NCBI RefSeq assembly: GCF_039889165.1
Contig: NZ_JAYMYY010000001.1
Location: 1,054,001 to 1,118,000 of the forward strand
Direction of reading: 5' to 3'
Source: Pseudocitrobacter cyperus
Lineage (GTDB): Bacteria; Pseudomonadota; Gammaproteobacteria; Enterobacterales; Enterobacteriaceae
Length of the DNA stretch: 64,000 nucleotides
Positions 1 to 8,555 of this stretch are shown here, piece after piece; position 1 is the first letter of the stretch; each line of letters starts with the position of its first letter. Below the pieces are notes generated by a model. The model was not told the origin of the DNA. It saw nothing but the letters and a program-made list of their open reading frames with translations, and ran no database searches. The position numbers and the translations under genes were made by a program.

Positions 1-452
1 CGCTGGCGATACCAGTGCGGCCAGAGATTTTCCTGGGTGCTATCGACAAACCCCACCAAACCGCCGCTATCTTGCCGATGCCAGGCCAGTAACCCCTCGA
101 CAATCTGATCTTTTAGTTGCTCCCAGCGCTCCGGAGTACGGGCTGGCGCCTCCACCGGCACACCACGCAAACGTTCCAGCAACAGCACGTCCGGGCCGGG
201 GTGTTCCTCATGAGTCATCACGCCATAAACGACCGGCATACGCACGGTGCCGCTGCGGGCGAGCATAGAAATTTTCCATGCCAGTTGCCGCGCCAACCCA
301 GGCGTTGTGAAACTTCTGGCCAACAAAGGAAGTGGATGACCGTGGGCGTCGTACAGTGACCACAGCGCGGTATCGGGCTTTTCGTTGATGCACTCCACCC
401 GGCTGAGTTGTTCACCCAGAAGGTGGCTGAGTTCGGCACGCAGTTGTTCCAT
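1..452 (-). CDS. ycbJ: YcbJ, phosphotransferase-like protein (5' part)
   Basis: The reading frame is open from an ATG at 452-450 to the window edge, giving about 150 residues without a stop, so the gene is cut by the window. The protein starts MEQLRAELSHLLGEQ and contains LLLERLRGVPVEAPARTPE, which I recognise as enterobacterial YcbJ (about 297 residues in E. coli). YcbJ has an aminoglycoside-phosphotransferase/kinase-like fold, and its substrate is not known. It lies downstream of kdsB on the same strand, as in E. coli, and is separated from it by about 140 bp. Confidence 0.9.
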   Translation of the reverse strand, partial: MEQLRAELSHLLGEQLSRVECINEKPDTALWSLYDAHGHPLPLLARSFTTPGLARQLAWKISMLARSGTVRMPVVYGVMTHEEHPGPDVLLLERLRGVPVEAPARTPERWEQLKDQIVEGLLAWHRQDSGGLVGFVDSTQENLWPHWYRQ

Positions 453-565
453 TTCAGTTTGCCCTCATAAAAGCTACTGCTTTTATAATGAGCACATGAC
501 AGGCAGTTGTCACCGGATAAGATCAAAACTGTTACAGAAAACAGGGGAATACGTAGCGGTAAGCA

Positions 566-585
566 GCCCCCGCAGAAACGGGGGC
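566..585 (-). terminator. Hairpin after kdsB
   Basis: A 7-bp GC stem (566-572 with 579-585, loop of 6) lies just beyond the kdsB stop codon. It is not followed by a clear U-tract on the minus strand, so it is either a weak terminator or a protective 3' hairpin. Confidence 0.35.
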
Positions 586-592
586 AAGAGGA

Positions 593-1339
593 TCATTTCA
601 TTTCAGCACGAACGCGCGCCAGGTCTTCCGGCGTATCCACACCAGTGCCCGGCACTTCCTGCGCAACGGCAACGTGAATTTTTTCGCCGTACCACAGCAC
701 ACGCAGTTGCTCGAGCATCTCGATCTGCTCAAGCGGACTCGGCGCCCAGCCGACGTAACGACGGATAAATCCGGCGCGATAGCCGTAAATGCCGATATGG
801 CGCAGCAAGGAGTCTCCCACCGTTTCACGGCTTTGCGCGAAGCGGTCACGATCCCACGGGATGGTAGCGCGGGAGAAATAGAGTGCATAGCCCTCTTTGT
901 CCATCACCACTTTCACCGCATTCGGGTTAAAGGCTTCTTCTGCGTTGTCGATAGGTACCGCAAGCGTCGCCATACCGGCTTTACTGGCCGCCAGGTTGTC
1001 CGCCACCTGACGAATAATAACCGCAGGGATCATCGGTTCATCACCCTGTACGTTCACCACAATGGTGTCATCGCTAAAGCCGCACTTCTCTACGACTTCC
1101 GCCAGACGTTCGGTACCGGACTGATGATCGGCTCGGGTCATGCACACCTCCCCGCCAGCCGCTTCCACCGCTTTAGCGACCTCAGCGTGATCGGTCGCCA
1201 CAATGATGCGATCCGCACCGGATTCGCGAGCGCGTTCCAGTACGTGGACAATCATCGGTTTGCCATTGATATCCTGCAACGGTTTACCAGGCAGGCGCGT
1301 AGAAGCGAAACGCGCCGGAATAATGACGACAAAACTCAT
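593..1339 (-). CDS. kdsB: 3-deoxy-manno-octulosonate cytidylyltransferase
   Basis: Cytoplasmic enzyme that activates KDO with CTP to CMP-KDO for transfer to lipid A in lipopolysaccharide inner-core synthesis. It has 248 residues, the usual family length. The N-terminal nucleotide-binding segment PARFASTRLPGKPL (residues 8-21) and the metal-binding NVQGDEP (Asp at residue 100) are both present. The ATG at 1339 overlaps the ycaR stop by 4 bp (ATGA), so the two are translationally coupled. It is the last gene of the msbA-lpxK-ycaQ-ycaR-kdsB cluster, which links lipid A export, lipid A phosphorylation and KDO supply. Confidence 0.97.
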   Translation of the reverse strand: MSFVVIIPARFASTRLPGKPLQDINGKPMIVHVLERARESGADRIIVATDHAEVAKAVEAAGGEVCMTRADHQSGTERLAEVVEKCGFSDDTIVVNVQGDEPMIPAVIIRQVADNLAASKAGMATLAVPIDNAEEAFNPNAVKVVMDKEGYALYFSRATIPWDRDRFAQSRETVGDSLLRHIGIYGYRAGFIRRYVGWAPSPLEQIEMLEQLRVLWYGEKIHVAVAQEVPGTGVDTPEDLARVRAEMK

Positions 1340-1518
1340 GGTCTGCTCTCTTCTACCGCCAGCGGACGGGCTTCATGTTCTAACAATACCGGGATCCCAT
1401 CACGGAACGGAAACGCCAGATTATCAATTTTGCAGATCAGTTCCTGCTTATCCTGGCTGTAGTAGAGTTTGCCGTTACAAACCGGGCAAGCGATAATTTC
1501 TAGTAAACGGTGATCCAT
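1336..1518 (-). CDS. ycaR: YcaR, small Trm112-like zinc-ribbon protein
   Basis: A 60-residue protein starting MDHRLLEIIACPVCNG. The CPVC pair near residues 11-14 and a second cysteine in ELICK suggest a small metal-binding fold of the Trm112/UPF0434 type. An upstream extension to 1557 is possible, but the ATG at 1518 is chosen because a strong AGGAGG lies 4-9 bases ahead and 60 residues is the length of the E. coli protein. Its function is not established. It overlaps kdsB by 4 bp and is conserved next to it. Confidence 0.93.
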   Translation of the reverse strand: MDHRLLEIIACPVCNGKLYYSQDKQELICKIDNLAFPFRDGIPVLLEHEARPLAVEESRP

Positions 1519-1571
1519 GGTTCCTCCTGATGCACCGGGTAGGCCTCGATGCAGCATATCATAGTGCCATC

Positions 1572-2801
1572 TCAGGCAACGTCAATTTCCCAACCATCCC
1601 GCTGATGCGAAAAGAGCTTTTCCGGTAGCCGCTGAAGGCGGATCCGCTCTGCGCCCTGCCAGCGAGCAAAATCATCCAGCGCCTGTTTGATGCCCTTTTC
1701 CAGTGAGGCGCTGATCCGCGTCCCTTCTTCCAGATAAAGTGCAAAAATTTCCAGTACGCCCTCTTTACGGTGCATTTTACTGTCGATGCGCCCTACCAGC
1801 TTACCCTGATGCAATATCGGCAAAACAAAATAGCCATACTGGCGTTTCGAAGCCGGGGTATAGCATTCGAGGCGATAGGTAAAATCAAAAAACTGCTCGG
1901 CGCGTTTACGATCCCAGACGATGGGGTCGAAAGGCGAAAGTACGGTACTGTGCGTCGCCTTCAGCTTCCCTTCCGCCGCCCGAGCAAGCAGTGGCAACAT
2001 ATCCGCATGCACCCACATTTCGCCCAGTTGTTCGACCTGTACGGGGATCGCCTGCTGTGCCTCCTGCCAACGCGCCAGTAACGACGGCAGGTCGGGTTGT
2101 CGCAGACGATAGTAATCCGCGAGCCATTGCGGGCGGAAAATCCCCAGGCTGCGCGCGCTGTTTTCCAGCATTATCGCTTCGGCATCATCCTGTGAAAGCG
2201 CATGCAACTCATCCTGCCAGCCTGGCATCACCCGATGGGTCAGATCATACACGCGCTGGAAGTTTCGCCGTTCTATCACCATCACTTTTCCGGCGGTGAA
2301 TAGTCCCTCGAGGTGACGTTTGTGGGGCTTCCACTCCCACCAGCCGCTTGCGCCTTTGCGGGGATGAACAAAATCCGCCGAACGAACCGGGCCGTTTTTA
2401 GCAATATGGGTAATCAGTGAGTCAATTTCTTCGGCGTGTTCCGCCATCCACTCCGCATGATATTTCCAGCCCATATTATGCGGTGAGAGCATCTTATGAC
2501 GCACTAAGGGGAAATCTGAACGGGGTAAGAAACAGGCTTCGTGTGCCCAATACTCCATCAACTCACCGCGCGTCAGCGCGTCATCCAGCCAGTTCTGCGG
2601 ATAGGCGCCAAGACGGCTGAAGAGCACCAGATAGGGGCTGCGAGCGACAACGTTGATGGTATCAATTTGCAGCAGCGACATACGCTGAATAGTGGAGAGA
2701 ATATCTGCTGGTTTTGGCCGACGCCGTGGGCGATTTAATAACCCCTGTGCGGCAAGGTGGAGATGGCGCGCTGCGCTAAGGGTCAGATGCAACTCTGGCA
2801 T
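1572..2801 (-). CDS. ycaQ: YcaQ/AlkX DNA glycosylase for interstrand crosslinks
   Basis: A member of the HTH_42 (AlkZ/YcaQ) glycosylase family. E. coli YcaQ unhooks alkylated bases in interstrand crosslinks. The protein has 409 residues and carries the family catalytic signature as QID at residues 45-47, followed by NVVARSPYLVLFSRLG. The long conserved block HPRKGASGWWEWKPHKRHLE matches the E. coli protein. It lies between lpxK and ycaR on the same strand. Its repair role appears unrelated to the lipid A genes around it, so co-location probably reflects a shared transcript only. Confidence 0.93.
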   Translation of the reverse strand: MPELHLTLSAARHLHLAAQGLLNRPRRRPKPADILSTIQRMSLLQIDTINVVARSPYLVLFSRLGAYPQNWLDDALTRGELMEYWAHEACFLPRSDFPLVRHKMLSPHNMGWKYHAEWMAEHAEEIDSLITHIAKNGPVRSADFVHPRKGASGWWEWKPHKRHLEGLFTAGKVMVIERRNFQRVYDLTHRVMPGWQDELHALSQDDAEAIMLENSARSLGIFRPQWLADYYRLRQPDLPSLLARWQEAQQAIPVQVEQLGEMWVHADMLPLLARAAEGKLKATHSTVLSPFDPIVWDRKRAEQFFDFTYRLECYTPASKRQYGYFVLPILHQGKLVGRIDSKMHRKEGVLEIFALYLEEGTRISASLEKGIKQALDDFARWQGAERIRLQRLPEKLFSHQRDGWEIDVA

Positions 2802-2844
2802 GTTACGTCCCCATATTAAGCCCTTGCGCCATCCGCCCCGGCGG

Positions 2845-3825
2845 TTATTTTTGCGCCAGAGCGATCAGTTCCTGAAGCAGTCTTTGCGCCTGCTGCCCGC
2901 CTAATTCGGCATCAACCGGCAGATACCACCAGTTATCCCGGGCGAAAGCCCGACACTTCACGGCGTCTTTTTCAGTCATAATAAGTGATTGCCCCGGCGC
3001 GGTTAGCGCCAGGACATCAGACTCAGTGAGCGCCTGATGGTCGGCCAGCGCCACGGTTTTCACCGGATGCAGGCCACTGTTTTCGAGCGTGGCAAAAAAG
3101 CGTGGTGGATGACCAATACCCGCCATCGCCACCACATTGTGCAACGCTGTTAGCGGGGCGTGTTCACCAGTCAGCAAATTCACCGCCAGGCCTGGTTGTA
3201 GGCGCATGGGTATTTCACCCGCCAGCGGCGTACCGCCGTTGGTGATCACCGCATCTACCGACTTTAAACGTGAAGCGCGTTCGCGCATCGGCCCGGCAGG
3301 AAGCCACCAGCCATTACCAAAGCGGCGTATACCATCCACCACCACAATCTCTTTATCACGCGCCAGGCGGTAGTGCTGTAAGCCATCGTCGGTGATGATG
3401 AGTTGCAGAGGATGGGCGGCAAGCAGCGCGTTAACAGCGTCAGAACGGACAGGCGATACGGCCACTGGCGCGCCCGTGCGCTGAAAAATCAGCACGGGTT
3501 CATCACCCGCCTCAGCGGTGGTGGTTTGCGCGTTGAGCAACAACGGATAGCTTTCCGCTTTCCCGCCATAGCCGCGAGAAACCACACCAACGCGAATACC
3601 CTGCTTTTGCAATTGCTCAACCAGCCAAATCACCACCGGCGTTTTCCCGTTACCGCCTGCTGTCAGGTTGCCTACGACAACCACGGGCACCGGTGCTCGC
3701 CAGGCTTTTTTAAGGCCCAGCTTATAGCTCAGACGGATAAGCCCACTCACCAGGCCATATAGCCAGGAGAGCGGTAACAGTAGCAACCAGAGCGGTGATT
3801 CGCCCGACCAAATGCGCGCTATCAT
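2845..3825 (-). CDS. lpxK: Tetraacyldisaccharide 4'-kinase
   Basis: Inner-membrane-associated kinase that phosphorylates the 4' position of the tetraacyl disaccharide-1-phosphate to give lipid IVA. It has 326 residues, close to the E. coli 328. An N-terminal hydrophobic helix (about residues 10-30) is followed by the P-loop GNLTAGGNGKTP (about 52-63). The ATG at 3825 overlaps the msbA stop (ATGA), so it is translationally coupled to the flippase that exports its product. Confidence 0.97.
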   Translation of the reverse strand: MIARIWSGESPLWLLLLPLSWLYGLVSGLIRLSYKLGLKKAWRAPVPVVVVGNLTAGGNGKTPVVIWLVEQLQKQGIRVGVVSRGYGGKAESYPLLLNAQTTTAEAGDEPVLIFQRTGAPVAVSPVRSDAVNALLAAHPLQLIITDDGLQHYRLARDKEIVVVDGIRRFGNGWWLPAGPMRERASRLKSVDAVITNGGTPLAGEIPMRLQPGLAVNLLTGEHAPLTALHNVVAMAGIGHPPRFFATLENSGLHPVKTVALADHQALTESDVLALTAPGQSLIMTEKDAVKCRAFARDNWWYLPVDAELGGQQAQRLLQELIALAQK

Positions 3826-5570
3826 TCGCCAAATTGCATCTTATGCAATTGTGCGTAGACGCCGCGATGTGCAAGTAAGTCTGCGTGGCTACCGCGTTCA
3901 ACAATGCGACCATCTTCCACCACGACAATTTCGTCCGCCTGTTCGATAGTCGACAGGCGGTGCGCAATCACCAGCGAAGTACGGTTTTTCTGTAGCTCGT
4001 CAAGAGCAGCCTGAATGGCGCGTTCCGATTCCGTATCCAACGCAGAGGTGGCTTCGTCCAGGATCAGTATCGGGCTGTCGCGCAGCAGCGCACGGGCAAT
4101 CGCGATACGCTGACGCTGACCACCGGAAAGCAGTACCCCGTTTTCACCAATAATCGTATCCAGCCCCTGATCCATCTTGTTGATGAAGTCCATGGCATAA
4201 GCCATTTCAGCCGCTTTCTCGATCTGCTCACGACTGAACTCTTCGGTACGCGCATACGCAATGTTATTCGCCACCGTGTCGTTGAACAGGTGAACATTTT
4301 GCGACACCAACGCCACCTGATTACGCAGCGAAGGCAAAGTGTATTCACGCAGATCGTGACCATCCAGCAGAATTTGCCCCTGGTCGATGTCGTAGAAACG
4401 GGTGATCAAGCTGGCAATCGTCGATTTACCAGAACCTGAACGGCCAACCAGCGCAACCGTCTTTCCTTCCGGGATGGAGAGATTGATATCGCGCAGCGCA
4501 GGCGCTTCACGCCCAGGGTAAGTAAAGGTGACATCACGGAACTCGAGATCCCCTTTCGCGCGCTTAATAACGCGCGTCCCTTCGTCTTTTTCCTGTTCGC
4601 TGTCGAGGATGGCAAACAGCGTCTGGCAAGCGGCCATCCCGCGCTGGAACTGAGCATTGACGTTAGTCAGGGATTTCAGCGGACGCATCAGTGCAATCAT
4701 CGATGAGAAAACAACGGTGATAGTACCGGCAGTCAGGGTTTCCATCACGCTTGGGAAACTGGCGGCATAGAGTACGAATGCCAGTGCCAGAGAGGCAATA
4801 AGCTGAATGATCGGGTCAGAGATAGACGATGCCGAGACCATTTTCATGCCCTGGGTACGCATCTTATTGCTGACCTTATCAAAGCGTTTCGTTTCGACTT
4901 CCTGCCCACCGAAAATCAGCACCTCTTTGTGCCCTTTCAGCATCTGCTCCGCACTGGTGGTCACCTGCCCCATCGTGTTTTGCATGTTTTTACTGATGCT
5001 ACGGAAGCGTTTAGAGACCACCCGGATAGCGATTGACACAACCGGTGCCAGCACGATGAGGATCAGCGACAACTGCCAACTGTAATAAAACATCATGATG
5101 AACAGGCCGATAATCGACGCCCCTTCACGCACCACGGTAATCAGCGCACCGGAAGAGGACGAAGCCACCTGCTCAGAGTCGTAAGTGATACGCGAAAGCA
5201 GCGTCCCCGTCGATTGCTTATCGAAGAAAGAGACGGGCATCCCCATCATATGACTGAATAAGCGGCGACGCATGGTCATCACCACTTTGCCGGAAACCCA
5301 GGAAATACAATAGCTTGAGATATAACTGGTGATGCCCCTCAGGATCATCAACCCGATAACCACCAGCGGCATCCACAGCAGCACTGACCTGTCAGTTTTA
5401 CCAAAACCCTCATCCAGTAACGGTTTAAGGAGCGATAGCATGAAGGTATCGCTGGCTGCGTTGAAAACTAATGCAACCGCAGCCACAATCAGCCCCGCTT
5501 TAAATGGCGCAATGGTTGGCCAGAGTCGGCGGAAGGTCTGCCACGTGGAGAGATCTTTGTCGTTCTGCAT
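3822..5570 (-). CDS. msbA: Lipid A ABC exporter (flippase)
   Basis: Homodimeric ABC exporter that flips core-lipid A from the cytoplasmic to the periplasmic leaflet of the inner membrane. It has 582 residues, identical in length to E. coli MsbA. It has a six-helix transmembrane domain in the N-terminal half and an ATPase domain with Walker A GRSGSGKST (near residue 380), signature LSGGQRQR and Walker B ILILDEATSALD, followed by the switch histidine in VIAHRLST. It follows ycaI by 36 bp and overlaps lpxK. Confidence 0.98.
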   Translation of the reverse strand: MQNDKDLSTWQTFRRLWPTIAPFKAGLIVAAVALVFNAASDTFMLSLLKPLLDEGFGKTDRSVLLWMPLVVIGLMILRGITSYISSYCISWVSGKVVMTMRRRLFSHMMGMPVSFFDKQSTGTLLSRITYDSEQVASSSSGALITVVREGASIIGLFIMMFYYSWQLSLILIVLAPVVSIAIRVVSKRFRSISKNMQNTMGQVTTSAEQMLKGHKEVLIFGGQEVETKRFDKVSNKMRTQGMKMVSASSISDPIIQLIASLALAFVLYAASFPSVMETLTAGTITVVFSSMIALMRPLKSLTNVNAQFQRGMAACQTLFAILDSEQEKDEGTRVIKRAKGDLEFRDVTFTYPGREAPALRDINLSIPEGKTVALVGRSGSGKSTIASLITRFYDIDQGQILLDGHDLREYTLPSLRNQVALVSQNVHLFNDTVANNIAYARTEEFSREQIEKAAEMAYAMDFINKMDQGLDTIIGENGVLLSGGQRQRIAIARALLRDSPILILDEATSALDTESERAIQAALDELQKNRTSLVIAHRLSTIEQADEIVVVEDGRIVERGSHADLLAHRGVYAQLHKMQFGE

Positions 5571-5606
5571 TCAAAAAACCAGCTTATGTTGAAATAGCCG
5601 CATATT

Positions 5607-7874
5607 CTACCCGTTATCCTGCCCCTCGCCAAACCACTGATGATACCAACGAGGTAAAAGTTGATCGCGTAAGCCCTCAATTTTCCATCCTTCAGTGGAA
5701 AAAGTGACCGTAATCTGCCCCTGATGCGGGGTGTCGAACCATGCATAATTATGCTGTCGGTAGCGAGCTTTCACTTTAGCCGAAGGCAGGCGCCACGCGT
5801 TATAGCGTGATGCCGACGCCAGGGCTGCTTGACCGTCGACCTGCTGTATTAACGCGATGCCCGACGAGGTATTACTGCCGTGATGTGGCACCTGAATAAT
5901 TGTAGACCTAAGATGCTGCCAGTAATGGCTTTGCATGGCCATTTCCGCCGATAATTCAATATCTCCGGTCAGTAACAGGCTGTTTTTCCCATCATCAACA
6001 CGAATTACGCAGGATCCATTATTACCCGTTTGTCTTTTACCCGGTAATGGCCAAAGCACCTGAAAAGATAAATCCTGCCAACGCCAGCTATCGCCGCGAA
6101 AACATCCGCGATGCCCTACCCAACCCAGAGGGCTACGAACCCAACTTTTCGGCCAGGCATTTTGCAGGCTGTGGAAGCCGCCCCGGTGATCCAGATGTTC
6201 GTGGCTCAGAATAATGCCTTCAGGGGTAAGATGCCGCCAGCGTAGCCAGGGAATAATCAGTTGCGTTCCACTATCACCACCGGGCCATGCCAACCCGGTA
6301 TCGTAGACGATGGCTTTTCCATTACGCGAAATGATGACTGAAAGCCCCTGTCCAACATCAAGCATCGTGGCCTGCCAGCGAGAGCCCGGCGATGTGCGCC
6401 AGAGAGGGAAAGTCAGCAAAGCAAACGCTGACAGATAAAGTGCCGGAAAAGTCCACCATCCGTGCAAGCGCCAGATAATCAGTATTATCCACGGTATCAG
6501 GGTTGCCCATTCCCAGCGCGCATCCACACTTAGCCAGCCCTCCGGAAGTATTCGCAGATAGGCAAACACCCAGCCCGTCACCCTATCAGCGCAAACCCAG
6601 ACCGCCGTTTCAATCCCCCAGGAGCCACAAAGATGAAGCAGCATCCCCAGTAGCACCAGCGGTACAACGACAAACGTCACTATTGGCACGGCGAAGATGT
6701 TTGCCACCAGAGACGTCGTGCTGACACCATGAAAGAGCATAACTTGCAACGGGGTAAGTAACAGCATTAACCCCAATTGCAGATAAATCATCTCTTTAAG
6801 AAAACGCTGTAGCGTATTGCCCTTCCACCGCGGCGGTGGCGCCCACTGATACCAGAAGATAAGCGTGGCGACTGCAAAGGCGGAGAGCCACAGACTGTCG
6901 GAAAGCACCGCCAGCGGGTCTGTAAACAAGATTGCCGCTATGCAGCATAACCAGACTTCCCAGCCGCTCCACCGCCGCCCAGACAGGCGCAGCAGCGTCC
7001 AGATGGCTCCGGCAACCACTGTGCGTACCGCTGGGGGCTGTAACCCGGTAAGCCAGGCATACAGAAAGCTTCCGATTAACGCGCCAAACAGCGGCAATCG
7101 CCAGTTAATCAGGCGACATGGCAGGAAAAATTGTATCGCCCGAATGATTAACCAGCCCAGCGATGCGCCAAGCGCAATATGCAACCCCGAAATAGCCATC
7201 AGGTGTGATGTTCCGGTTTGTTGCATCAACAGCTTTATTTCCGGATCAACGCTCAGACGCTCACCGAGACCCAGCGCCAGAAGCACATCCCGCCATTCGT
7301 ATTCAGCCAGTGTGGCCCGTAGAGATGCCAGAAACTGCGCCCGCAGGCTGCATGTCACATCCAGCGGAGTGGCTTCGATTAATCGCCCGGTAAGCGGCTG
7401 GTGCTGTGACAGCGCGTAACGTTGAGAATCAAACCCGCCATCGTTGAGTTGACCATGTACGGCTCTGGCGCGAATCTGCATTGCCCAGCGCTGCCCGGCG
7501 CAGGGCTGCTGCGGTAAATAGTTACCATAGAGCGTTATCTGCGGGGCGGGGAAAAGGCGCTGTCCGTTAAGTCGCACGATTTTCCCCTGATGCGTGGTTT
7601 GCCCGTCAGTCTGGCCGAGCACTATCTCCACGAACTGATTCCGCCCGGGAATGCGCTCTGCAGGAAGCTGAACCTGCCAGGCAGCCAGTATGCCCCAGCA
7701 AAACAGCAGCCCGACCATGCACGGGATGCGAACTAATCGTCTGCGACAAAGCAGCGCCAAAGTACTCAGCACGATTATCGCCCCCTCAACGACAGGCAAC
7801 GCCGGCAGCACTGGCAGCCAAAGCAGAGGAAGAACACCCAGAATCACGCAGCAGGCAAAGTATGGTACACGCAT
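5607..7874 (-). CDS. ycaI: YcaI, ComEC/Rec2-family membrane protein
   Basis: A polytopic inner-membrane protein of the ComEC/Rec2 family, whose members form the DNA uptake channel in competent bacteria. It has 755 residues from the ATG at 7874, chosen because GGAG lies 6 bases upstream; ATG 7880 would abut the ribosome site and 7931 is unsupported. An N-terminal DUF4131 region is followed by the competence domain with many hydrophobic helices (HLMAISGLHIALGAS). A C-terminal metallo-beta-lactamase-like domain carries SHEHLDHRGG. The gene is upstream of msbA. It may act in uptake of DNA as nutrient; transport in this organism is inferred only. Confidence 0.92.
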   Translation of the reverse strand: MRVPYFACCVILGVLPLLWLPVLPALPVVEGAIIVLSTLALLCRRRLVRIPCMVGLLFCWGILAAWQVQLPAERIPGRNQFVEIVLGQTDGQTTHQGKIVRLNGQRLFPAPQITLYGNYLPQQPCAGQRWAMQIRARAVHGQLNDGGFDSQRYALSQHQPLTGRLIEATPLDVTCSLRAQFLASLRATLAEYEWRDVLLALGLGERLSVDPEIKLLMQQTGTSHLMAISGLHIALGASLGWLIIRAIQFFLPCRLINWRLPLFGALIGSFLYAWLTGLQPPAVRTVVAGAIWTLLRLSGRRWSGWEVWLCCIAAILFTDPLAVLSDSLWLSAFAVATLIFWYQWAPPPRWKGNTLQRFLKEMIYLQLGLMLLLTPLQVMLFHGVSTTSLVANIFAVPIVTFVVVPLVLLGMLLHLCGSWGIETAVWVCADRVTGWVFAYLRILPEGWLSVDARWEWATLIPWIILIIWRLHGWWTFPALYLSAFALLTFPLWRTSPGSRWQATMLDVGQGLSVIISRNGKAIVYDTGLAWPGGDSGTQLIIPWLRWRHLTPEGIILSHEHLDHRGGFHSLQNAWPKSWVRSPLGWVGHRGCFRGDSWRWQDLSFQVLWPLPGKRQTGNNGSCVIRVDDGKNSLLLTGDIELSAEMAMQSHYWQHLRSTIIQVPHHGSNTSSGIALIQQVDGQAALASASRYNAWRLPSAKVKARYRQHNYAWFDTPHQGQITVTFSTEGWKIEGLRDQLLPRWYHQWFGEGQDNG

Positions 7875-8053
7875 CAACATCTCCTTGTTGCATGGAGTGT
7901 CGCGCGTGAATGCGGCGCTGTCGCCGGGCAAAATCAGAAGTGTCGAGCCGCCTTCCGGATATCTTTTCAGTTACTGAAAAGACGATGCGGTTTTGCGAGA
8001 AAGATTCAGGAAAGCGTGATGTGGGAAGAAGGTTTTATCGCAGGGAGGAAATG

Positions 8054-8079
8054 AAAAAAGCACCCGCAGGTGCTTTTTT
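8054..8079 (-). terminator. Rho-independent terminator of ihfB
   Basis: A hairpin with arms GCACC/GGTGC is flanked by six A and six T on either side. It lies 38 bp past the ihfB stop and would work in either direction. Confidence 0.85.
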
Positions 8080-8116
8080 CGCAATCAAGTTAAACCGTTA
8101 AGTGACGGTTCAAAAC

Positions 8117-8401
8117 TCAATCGTAAATATTGGCGCGATCGCGCAGTTCTTTACCAGGCTTAAAGTGCGGCACATACTTGCCTTCCAGTTCCACTTTATC
8201 GCCAGTCTTCGGGTTACGCCCGGTACGTGGTGCTCGATAGTGCAGAGAGAAGCTGCCGAAACCGCGGATTTCAATGCGCTCACCCTGTGCGAGGGTTGAG
8301 GCCATATGCTCCAGCATCTCTTTTACCGCATCTTCCACTGCTTTCGCAGGGATATGTGATTGCTGGCTGGCAAGTCTTTCAATCAATTCTGACTTGGTCA
8401 T
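8117..8401 (-). CDS. ihfB: Integration host factor beta subunit
   Basis: Beta subunit of the heterodimeric DNA-bending nucleoid protein IHF, which acts in transcription, recombination and replication. IHF is also required for spacer acquisition in several type I CRISPR systems. It has 94 residues as in E. coli. The HU/IHF arm segment GRNPKTGDKVELEGKYVPHF contains the intercalating proline. The ATG at 8401 is preceded by CCGGAGG. It lies downstream of rpsA as in E. coli, separated by a terminator-like hairpin. Confidence 0.98.
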   Translation of the reverse strand: MTKSELIERLASQQSHIPAKAVEDAVKEMLEHMASTLAQGERIEIRGFGSFSLHYRAPRTGRNPKTGDKVELEGKYVPHFKPGKELRDRANIYD

Positions 8402-8448
8402 AATTCCTCCGGTTTCCTTAATAAGGAAAATTAGCTAACAGCGTAAAC

Positions 8449-8470
8449 AAGGGCGGCCGTAGCCGCCCTT
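8449..8470 (-). terminator. Hairpin between rpsA and ihfB
   Basis: A 9-bp stem (8449-8457 with 8462-8470) has a CGTA loop and is followed on the minus strand by TTGTTTAC. It probably attenuates rpsA transcription ahead of ihfB. Confidence 0.65.
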
Positions 8471-8555
8471 TGTGCTTGATTACAGAACGAAAACCGTAAT
8501 CTGTCAAGTAATCTCATGATTCTTCGACTGATAATCAGAGCGAAGAGTAAGAGAA